Assembly: GCA_033439685.1 (NCBI GenBank)
Contig: JAUEDM010000004.1
Coordinates: 2,232,001 to 2,296,000 of the forward strand
Source: Apodospora peruviana
Lineage: Eukaryota > Ascomycota > Sordariomycetes > Sordariales > Lasiosphaeriaceae
DNA length: 64,000 nucleotides
Direction: 5' to 3'
In this document: piece after piece, positions 56,348 through 64,000 of the stretch
Layout of the letters: each line of letters starts with the position of its first letter
Numbering within the stretch: position 1 is the first letter of the stretch
Position numbers and translations under genes: made by a program
The notes under the pieces: generated by a model
Seen by the model: the letters and a program-made list of their open reading frames with translations, nothing else
The model's database searches: none
What the model was told of the DNA's origin: nothing

Positions 56348-58521
56348 TTAGAGCTTCGCCTTGGGCGCCTCGAGCGTCGGGACGAGCAGGTCGCGCATTT
56401 CACTGGCGGCTTCGTTGAGGTAGTAGCTCATCTTCTGGCTGCCGAGGCCCTTGGAGACGATGTTGAAGTTGATGCTGCAGAGACACAATATGCGTTAGTT
56501 CTTCCATCTGTAGAATAATCATGAGAGAGACTCTGTGTCAAAAGTTTACTAACCTATTCTCATTAATCATGTACGCAATCCCAAACCCGTCATCAATAAC
56601 CTGGCTCCATCCGTATCCGTTAAAGAACTCGGAGCTCAGCTGGCTTGTCGACAGGTACCACGAGCTCGAGTACCCAAACGCCGGGTCCTTGTAGATGGCG
56701 GGGAGCTCCTGGCCGGGCTCGAGCAGGCGCTTGAGGCCAAACAGGTGGCGGTCAACGCCCTTGCCGTCCGAAGCCGCAGAGATGTACTCGAGGTGCGAGT
56801 CGATGGCCTTGCGGAAGAGCTCGACGGTAGTCTTGTCGTCCAGACTGGGGTCTGCCATGGCCTTGCACCACGCCATGCTCGCCTCGGACACGCTGCGGCA
56901 CGTCTCGGTCCGCCCCTGCTGGAAGCGGCGGGTGGCGGCCGACTCGTACGTCGGACGGTTCTTGCCGTACATCTTGAAGTACGCGAGCTGGATGATCATC
57001 TGCACGTAGGCGTCGGGCGAGCAGCGGAACTTCTTGATCAGGCCCTTGCCGTAGCCCTGGTAGGCCTGCACGGCGAGCTCGTGCTGCCCGATGACGGTGT
57101 TGAAGTCCTTGATGGCGCGGTCGATCTCGGCTTGCACTTCCTTCGTGACGGCAAACTTGATGGCCTGCGGCTCGGGCAGGTTCGAGCGCACGGTGGGGTC
57201 GGAGAGGTCGATCTTATTGTTGAAGATGAGATCGTTGACGTAGTCGTTAAGTCTGTGGGTAGGTGTGCCGTCCATCATGCTGTGCTCGCCCATGAAACCG
57301 GAGGTGCCGTTGTCGTTGATGATGAACTGGAGGGGCTTGTCAAACCACCGGTTCTGGCCATCGCCGTGCCAGTAGGCGTGCGCCCGCTCCTCGAGGGTCA
57401 CCGGGGCAGCGTCGTCCAGGCAGACGACGAAGGACGCGGCCTCAATAGCTTCGAGGGCCTTTGCGTTGCCGGAGTCGGCAGCAAGAAGCGTGGCTCGGGC
57501 GTCTGTCCAGATGTCTCTGTTCTCTGATGTTAGGGCGCCGACAGCGGGTGCGCGCTGCGCTGACGCCAGCTCATAGACACGACGGAAGGCCTGCTCAAGT
57601 TCGGACGCGTTGAGCTGCTTGCCCCCGACCTCATGCGCAACCTTGAAGAACTGATTCTTGCGAATGACCACGATATACTTGTGCTCACTCGGGTCGAACT
57701 TGACGGGGAAGTCCACAGGTTTGGCGGCCACCCGGCTGGCGTTGAACATCCACTTGTAGCTGTCCATACAGATGGGAAGCTTCTTCATGTACTCGGGCTC
57801 GAGCGTGCCCGAGTCCACCTGCTTCTTGAACTCGAGGGCCGCCCTGGTGATGGCGGCGGCCCGCTTGGCGGGATCACGCCTCCTCCGGTCGTCCCGGTGT
57901 GAGTAGAAATAGCTGACATAGGGCACCACGGGGTCGCGGTAGCTGAGGTAGGCTGCGTCATTCCACCATTCGTACAGCCAGTTCTTGATCTTCGGGTTCT
58001 CGCGCCGCGCGATCAGCTTTTCCTGCAGCTTGCGACCGGGTCCGTTCGGTGCGACAAACTCCTCGACGGCCTTGGTGCTGGCTTCGAGCTCGGCTGGGGT
58101 GAGCAGCGGGCGAAGGGTCTTGAGATACCGCGCAGTAGTCTCTTCTAACGTCGGTACCGGGAGACGGGGGAGGGACTCCTGGAAGCGGAGCATGGGCCCC
58201 TTGGACTTGTCCTCGACATAACCTGCGGCGATCTTGGTGAGCATGTCAGACCCAAAACAGGACTTTCCCGAGATCGAAGCATACCTGCCGGGAGTGAGCT
58301 GTTGCTCCGTCTGCTTGCTGGCGCCATTGATATTCTCTGAGCATCACCACTGAGCGTCAGCCGATGTCGGTCTTTACAGTCTGAAGCAAGTCATACAATA
58401 TACAAGCAAGTTCAGTGGGGGATGGGGCAGCACAAACCAGCGAGATCTTTGTCGGCGTCTGTCTAAAGAGGTGCCTGAGTGTGGTAGACCGACTCTCAGT
58501 CCGTGTGATCGAGGAGAACAT
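56348..58521 (-). CDS. Carnitine O-acetyltransferase, mitochondrial and peroxisomal
   Basis: Transfers acetyl groups between CoA and carnitine so that peroxisomal acetyl units reach mitochondria. The preferred model has four exons (58438-58521, 58285-58336, 56554-58222, 56348-56474), 643 residues. Residues 1-28 (MFSSITRTESRSTTLRHLFR...) are a presequence-like stretch rich in Arg, Ser and Thr. The catalytic histidine is H359 in EHSMMDGTP. The C-terminus ends in AKL, a PTS1 peroxisomal signal, reached through the last exon. An internal ATG at 58327 would give a form without the presequence. The second exon has a rival reading (acceptor two bases later) giving NGASKQTEQQLTPG, closer to relatives but needing a GC donor, so the first about 45 residues are uncertain. 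A. nidulans AcuJ and yeast Cat2 are also dually targeted. Confidence 0.92.
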
Positions 58522-59750
58522 CCCAAAGAGCTGAGCTGGCCAAGTTGTGTGTATGTGACAAGAATCGAAAATGAATGGAGATGTTTGCTACTCGCGACTG
58601 GGGGCCGGGACCGCGGGAGGCGATAGCGGTGCAGGTGTCTGCAACAGCGGCAGCGGCAGTAACAACCAACCTGGGATACAACACACAGCAGTGAAACCGC
58701 GGGAGATTGCCAATGGATTGGCAGGGCAGGTCCTATGTTCTTCTTGTCTTCACGAGCACTTCCCGTCTCTAGTGCGCAAGTTGGTAAGCCGGGAGCCACC
58801 TAGGATAGCCAGGAGCCTAGGCACTTTTCTAGGTTGAGGGTCTGTCGTCGTACGGGGAATCGGCGCTCGGTACAGGGTATTTACGGGGTTGAAGGGATGT
58901 CGTGGCTCTGCGCGGGATGAAGTGGATGCGTTTGTCCGACAGCGACCCCCCTCGAGCCGAGGCAAATAGCCGGGGTGGGCGGGCGTCATTAGCCTCCACC
59001 TGTTGTGCTGCTTAGGACTGCCGAGTCAGCGGCATCAATTCGGCTTTCCTCCTTTGTGCCGTCATTGGCCCAGTCAGCCACTCCCTCTTGCCGAACGCTG
59101 CGACCAGGTCGCCCATCGCCTGACCCCATTTCCCCCCGTCTGATCCGTTCATACAGCGAGCGGGTCGGCGCGGGTTAGCGGATGGACCAGACAAGAGAAA
59201 CCCGGCCACGGACTTTTCACATGCTTTTGCACTGCTTCGAGTGAAATAAAAAGAAGAATTCCATCCAGGTCTGTTTCACTGCATCGTTGCTGACACCAAC
59301 CGGCGTATCATATTCGGCGCAGCAGTCGACGGTAGGAGACGAGCCGCATGACGGAAGCTCTTTTTCTATGCTCAAATAGAAAAAAAAAAGATTAACCAGT
59401 AAAATCAAAATAAATAAAACCGACCCTCGATCATCCCGAAATGCCACCATACTTTCTGCGGGACTAATAGCTATTTGATACACGTAAAGAGGTCTTGGCT
59501 CCTTTTCATACACCGCATTTTACCACGCAGAACATAAAGGCCTCAAACAAACCCCCTCGACTGTGCTCCGAATCCAGACGCCTAGAGAAACATCACAGAT
59601 AGAATCAAATAATACCTAAGAAAAGGGAAGTAGTACCCCAGGGACCATGTATCACGGGCCATACTGCGCACCAAAATACTTTGGCATTGGTGCAGACCTT
59701 GGCATCGGTACAGCATAGTCGCCGCGGGCCATCTCCTGCTGCGAAGCGTC
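58522..59750. other. Intergenic region between two minus-strand genes
   Basis: 1.23 kb with no supported gene. It includes the carnitine acetyltransferase promoter and the 3' side of the SWI3-type gene. A GC-rich part (about 58600-59190) has only overlapping short frames. Confidence 0.5.
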
Positions 59751-61943
59751 CTAGGCCTCGTAGCTCTTGATCTGGCCATCGGCGCTTAGTGGCTGCACCG
59801 CGCCTACAGCAGGTGGCGCATGGAAGCTCATCCGCTCGCCATCTATGGAGAGCTCCTGAGCCATTCTGGCACCTTGTTCGCCGCCTATGGCAGCAGCCGA
59901 CTGGAGCCCTTCTTGTACGTCCCGGACACGGCGCTTGAAAGCCAATCGGTCGAGGAAGAGCTGCTGCCGGGCGCGTTCAAGCTCCCGTCTCTCGGCCTGA
60001 ATGATAGATTCCATCTCGTTGAAGTACTTGAGCTTGAGCTCCATCTTCTCGAGCGTGACGTTCACAGCAGCTGACACCAAGCGGGTCATCTCGCGCTCTT
60101 CATGGGAGGCGAGGCCGCCGGCTCTGGCCCCCATCGTCGCGAGGGGGATATTGGCGAGAGGAGTAGACGATGACTTGGCAACTGTTGTCTCAAGCTCCAT
60201 AGAATCACCGCCCTCCTTCTCTTTACCCTTGCCATTGGCTTCTGTGCCCTCCGATTTCGAGCCCTCGAGCTTGTCGCGGAGATTTTGCTTGAGGAGCTCT
60301 GCCGACTTATTCGCGGCGGCGGCAGTGCTCGCCGGGTCCGCCAGACTAGCAAGGAAGCCAACAACGGACATCACAGGGTTGTCGACTTGGCTGAACGGAA
60401 GCTGCCCACCGTGGCTGCCCAGCATCTGTAGGCCAATCGGGGCCTCCAGCTTCTCAGATTCTAGGTATTTGTCCTCGATATCCAACTGTAGGAACTGAAG
60501 CACACATTCCTCTCGTGTCCTTGTCCCAACATACTCGGCAATCTCGCCCCAATCGTCGTCATAGCGCTCAAGGGCCTCAAGTAGCCTCAATGTCTCAGCG
60601 TCACTCCAGGGCGCATCACGATCGAGAATTGATGAATAGGTAGGGTTCTCCATGCGAGTATAATGTGAGTTAGTCTGGTTTCCAGGTAGGCGTCCTTCGA
60701 GGTAACAGCTCGGGCATAAATCATATTTGGCCTTGGAGTTTGCGTCCGCTTGGGAGCTGTGGTAGTAGACCCGGGTGCAGTCGACTCCACAGTTGGAGCA
60801 GTTGACCTTGACGGTTGGCGCTTTGGTGAGCTCATCCATGCCCGAAACACCGTTAGTTGTCGGGGTCTCGCCGTTTTGCTTGCTCTCCGCCTTATTGAGC
60901 TTGTTGTTCTTGGCATTGGCTTCGTAAATGTTGCGCCCGACCTCCAGGTTGAGTTCGCTCTTGGGTGCTGGTGTAGCACTTGCTTTGGCGTCGGTGTCCT
61001 TGCTCTGTTTGCCCTCAGCAAGGACAGGATCTGCGGCAGGCTGCCATGGCTGGAGACCACGGGGAGTGTCACAGATGATCTTAAAGTGGCCGGTGAACGG
61101 TGGCCCAACATGTGACGGCCGTTGATCAGCATCAACCTAAACATGATGTCAGAGTCCTATCTAAAAAAAAGGAATTGTAGATAGACATGTTCTTACTTGG
61201 TAGTTGATCAATCCCCACTGCTCCAGAAAGGCATGGACGCGCATGATGGCGCAGACATCACCTGCAAGATTGCGCCTGCAGGCGGTGACGGTAAGATATT
61301 CGACTGGATTCAAGCGGTAGGCATTGATCATGAAGTCGCGGTAGTCCTTATATACGGCTGGAGTCTTGCTTCGATTCCTGTTGTTAAAGAATTCGGGCAA
61401 GGCTTTTCGCTCGATGTTGTGAATCGTGTGCATGTCGAACCATGTGCTATAGCTGGGAAGGACGATTGAATGCGTTTGTGAAATCAAGTGCTCCCGGGCT
61501 GCGTTCTCAATCGACTCCTTCGTTTTCACGTCGGCCGCGCCATCGGGAGCAGCGGGAGCTTCGCCATTTTGTGCTGCTTCGTCCTTCGGAGCATCGCCCA
61601 TCTCTTCATCCTCCCGAGCTGTGGTCTCGGCAGCGGGGGCCGCAGGCGCGTCAAGGGGGTTGTCAATCGCAGCGCCAGGTGCTGGCGTCGTGCTGTCCTG
61701 CTTGATCGCGGGTTCGGTTCCTTCGCTCATCTGGACATCTGCGCACAAGTCGAAAGGTCCGTGTTAGAAAGCTGATAACGGACAACCGGGACCGATCGGG
61801 GAGGAATCGATCGACAACGACATACCTTCGCTCTGCTCACCAATGTTGAAGGTGTCTGGGAGAGGCGGTTGCGCCAAGATAGGATTGGCACCTGGCGATG
61901 CACCATTTGTCGGCGTGCCATAGTTGACCGACCCTTCATCCAT
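59751..61943 (-). CDS. SWIRM/ZZ/SANT chromatin-remodelling subunit (SWI3/RSC8 type)
   Basis: Core scaffold subunit of SWI/SNF or RSC remodelling complexes. Exons 61826-61943, 61197-61738 and 59751-61136 give 681 residues. Domain order: an acidic, Pro/Ala-rich N-terminus; a SWIRM domain (about residues 130-222; key segment TWFDMHTIHNIERKALPEFF); a ZZ-type zinc finger (about 330-365; NCSNCGVDCTRVYYHS, then LCPSC); a SANT domain (about 395-440; PWSDAETLRLLEALERYDDD); and a C-terminal coiled-coil (AERRELERARQQLFLDRLAF). This is the layout of fungal Swi3/Rsc8 proteins. Fungi usually carry one or two such genes, and the sequence alone does not say which complex. Splice junctions are clean. Divergent from ETF-alpha with 615 bp between. 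Confidence 0.93.
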
Positions 61944-62558
61944 CGCGAGGACGAGCTGATGACAAGTCGACTTTTAAGATTTGGTCAATTACGCTTCACG
62001 GTGGCCGCCGAAAGAAAGCAACAGAAACAAAAGAGGGCAGGGCGACAGTACGCGTTTCCAGGGTCAAATTAAATGGAATGCGACCGGCGTCGATTATCGG
62101 TAGATGGAAATGGAGACGTATGGCGGCGCAAAGGGGTGTGTTGCGATAGCCAGTCGGGGGGGTTCGTGATGTCGTCGCGTTTTGGAGAAATATTCGCGCC
62201 AGGCCACGGTGAAGCGGACTTGCTCAGGCCCCCAGCCTTTCTGCACCCCCTGCAGAGCAAGCTCCTTAGCGCCGTTTCAAGTCACGTGCACTGATTCACC
62301 GTCCATCCATAGCACCGCCACAGATCTTTCCTAACAAGTCACTGTCAGCGGTCTCAAGTGGGGCTGAAGCGACAGCCCCTTGTCCCGTCATCGCCTGACC
62401 TCGGGCCGTCGCAGGCCGTCATCGATCCAGCAGGTCCGTCACTGACCCCGAGCCCGGAGCAATTCACAACCCACGTTTCAACATCCGCCCTCAAACCGCT
62501 CCAGACTCCCGTCCACGCACAGCAGCCCGAACTTCAGATATCAATTGAAGCCTCAGCC
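61944..62558. promoter_or_regulatory. Divergent promoter between the SWI3-type gene and ETF-alpha
   Basis: 615 bp separate the two start codons, which are on opposite strands. One plus-strand frame is open across much of it in phase with ETFA (62358-62558), but the mitochondrial presequence begins at the ATG at 62559. No defined operator was identified. Confidence 0.4.
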
Positions 62559-63681
62559 ATGTTGTCGGCCGGTCGGCGAGCCTTGACAGGCCTTGCCCGC
62601 CCCCGTTTGTGCGAAGCAGCGACGCCTTTCGCGGCCAGATCCCCCGCCGCCATCCGCCGATTACTATCCGCCCTCGCTATTCTCGAGCAAAGGGATGGAA
62701 AGCTTAACACGGGCTCGCTCAGCGCCGTTACCGCCGCCGAGAAGCTCGGTGGTTCTATACATGGGTTTGTCGCTGGAAGCAGCATCAAGGGGGTTGCTGA
62801 GGAAGCTGCAAAGGTCGATCGTCTTGAGAAGGTGATTGCGGTGGAAAACGGTGCATATGACAAGGTTGGTCATATATATATCTCTTCTAAGAATAACCGA
62901 AACGGTCATCGGCGGCTGACAAGGTTATACGTAGGGGTTGCCCGAGAACTATGCGCCGCTGCTCGTCGAGAACATCAAGAAGGGGGGATACACGCATGTG
63001 ATTGCCGGTCACACGGCATTTGGAAAGAACCTCATGCCGCGCGTCGCCGCCCTCCTGGACTCGCAGCAAATATCCGACATAACTTCTATTGAGGACGAAA
63101 AGACGTTTGTCAGATCCATTTACGCCGGAAACGCCGTCGCCACGGTCGAGTCATCCGATGACATCAAAATCATTACCATCAGAGGTACTGCGTTCCCGGC
63201 GGCGGAGGTTGCCGGGGGCTCTGCGGCTATCGAGGACGGCGTAGATCCCAAGGCCGACTGCCCGACGGAGTGGATCTCGGAGGACCTGGCAAAGTCGGAC
63301 CGGCCAGACCTGGCCACGGCGACCAAGGTCGTTTCGGGCGGCCGAGGACTCAAGTCCAAGGAGGAGTTCGACAAGATCATGCTCCCGCTCGCCGACTCTT
63401 TGGGTGCGGCCGTCGGAGCGTCCCGCGCCGCCGTCGACAGCGGGTACGCGGACAACAGCTTGCAGGTTGGACAGACCGGAAAGGTCGTAGCACCCCAGCT
63501 TTACATGGCCGTTGGCATTTCGGGAGCCATCCAGCATCTGGCGGGTATGAAAGACAGCAAGGTGATCGCGGCCATCAACAAGGATGCGGATGCACCCATC
63601 TTCCAGGTGGCCGATGTTGGCCTTGTGGGGGATTTGTTTGAGAAGGTACCAGAACTGACGGAGAAATTGAACAAGGCGTAG
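62559..63681 (+). CDS. ETFA: Electron transfer flavoprotein subunit alpha, mitochondrial
   Basis: With ETF-beta it accepts electrons from acyl-CoA dehydrogenases and passes them to ETF-ubiquinone oxidoreductase. Exons 62559-62864 and 62935-63681 give 350 residues. An Arg/Ala-rich presequence (about residues 1-35; SAGRRALTGLARPRL) precedes LLSALAILEQRDGKLN. The C-terminal FAD domain is complete, with the family signature in LYMAVGISGAIQHLAGMKDS followed by KVIAAINKDADAPIFQVADV. The intron is 70 nt, with donor GTTGGT and acceptor GTAG, and restores AYDKGLPENYAPLLVE. The ATG at 62559 was chosen because the longer upstream frame (from 62358) has no targeting features. Tail-to-tail with an adrenodoxin reductase 120 bp away. 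Confidence 0.94.
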
Positions 63682-63698
63682 TTTATTTATACATCAGA

Positions 63699-63704
63699 AA
63701 TAAA
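63699..63704 (+). terminator. Candidate polyadenylation signal of ETFA
   Basis: AATAAA, 18 bp after the stop codon, in an AT-rich 3' flank. Confidence 0.4.
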
Positions 63705-63801
63705 AAAGTAATTTTGTATAGTACAGTAGACAGTATGTTTTACACACAAAGTCAGGCGTCGGCATGGCTACCTGAGGTACTGCTCATCTCTCACATCGTC
63801 T

Positions 63802-64000
63802 CTATCCAAGCACAGCCAGCATCTCTGCCGTGGTGGTGAACTTCTCCCTCTCCTTACCACGCTCCCGGCCCCGTTCCCTCTCCGCGGCATCAATCCTGCG
63901 CCAGTCAGCCCAGTGCACCACCTGCGCCTTAGAAAGACCAGCTGTGTCCTGCATTACGCCCTCCCAGCCCGAACCTGCTCTGTTTGCGTTGAGAAACGGA
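63802..64000 (-). CDS. NADPH:adrenodoxin oxidoreductase, C-terminus (cut by window end)
   Basis: Only the last 66 codons are inside the window; the gene continues beyond 64000. The visible frame reads FLNANRAGSGWEGVMQDTAG, then VVHWADWRRIDAAERERGRE, and ends KFTTTAEMLAVLG. The VVxWxxWxxIDxxERxRG block followed by GKxREK is the C-terminal hallmark of mitochondrial adrenodoxin (ferredoxin) reductases such as yeast Arh1. This FAD enzyme passes electrons from NADPH to a [2Fe-2S] ferredoxin used in Fe-S cluster and heme A synthesis. The stop codon is TAG at 63802-63804. Identity rests on this short segment alone. Confidence 0.7.
   Translation of the reverse strand, partial: PFLNANRAGSGWEGVMQDTAGLSKAQVVHWADWRRIDAAERERGRERGKEREKFTTTAEMLAVLG

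Overview
This window is nuclear DNA from a filamentous ascomycete, most likely a Sordariomycete. Nearly every gene is split by short introns (about 50-110 nt) with GTRNGT donors, CTRAC/CTAAC-like branch sites and YAG acceptors. The proteins match fungal families, and upstream regions are CT-rich. There are no operons, and I saw no convincing tRNA, rRNA, CRISPR or intact transposon. I worked out exon structures by hand from splice signals and frame continuity; each listed CDS sums to a whole number of codons.

Layout. 1-5155 is sparse and holds one small TATA-driven two-exon gene (2601-2929, minus). 5156-27417 is gene-rich: IDH2, the catalytic subunit of NAD-isocitrate dehydrogenase (minus); exocyst SEC5 (plus); a BED-like plus Zn2Cys6 regulator with polyglutamine (minus); a ROG1/DUF676 lipase (plus); a GH125 mannosidase (plus); a decayed zinc-finger gene (plus); a fumarylacetoacetate hydrolase family protein (plus); and a 119-residue protein of unknown function (minus). 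27418-38717 is an 11.3 kb stretch with no gene I can model. It holds scattered possible relics, one small cysteine-rich ORF and TAGGTA-type low-complexity clusters. 38718-64000 is gene-rich again: EXO70 (minus), a class III aminotransferase (minus), MCM3 (plus), a MAK32-like PfkB protein (minus), CAP/SRV2 (plus), carnitine acetyltransferase (minus), a SWI3/RSC8-type remodeller subunit (minus), ETF-alpha (plus) and the C-terminus of an adrenodoxin reductase (minus, cut by the window end).

Functional themes. Two subunits of the exocyst (SEC5 and EXO70) lie 28 kb apart, and CAP links to the same polarised-growth and actin biology. Several genes feed mitochondrial or peroxisomal carbon and electron flow: IDH2, carnitine acetyltransferase (mitochondrial presequence plus C-terminal AKL), ETF-alpha and adrenodoxin reductase. 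The rest is chromatin and replication machinery (MCM3, SWI3-type).

Most interesting: the zinc-finger locus at 22.0-24.3 kb looks broken by mutations of the type made by repeat-induced point mutation. Two finger cysteines are changed by TpG-to-TpA, another finger has a one-base frameshift, and a duplicated module carries a TGA where its partner has CGN. A second possible relic, a secreted protein interrupted by one TAG, lies at 31.3-32.0 kb. I found no convincing new multi-gene system.
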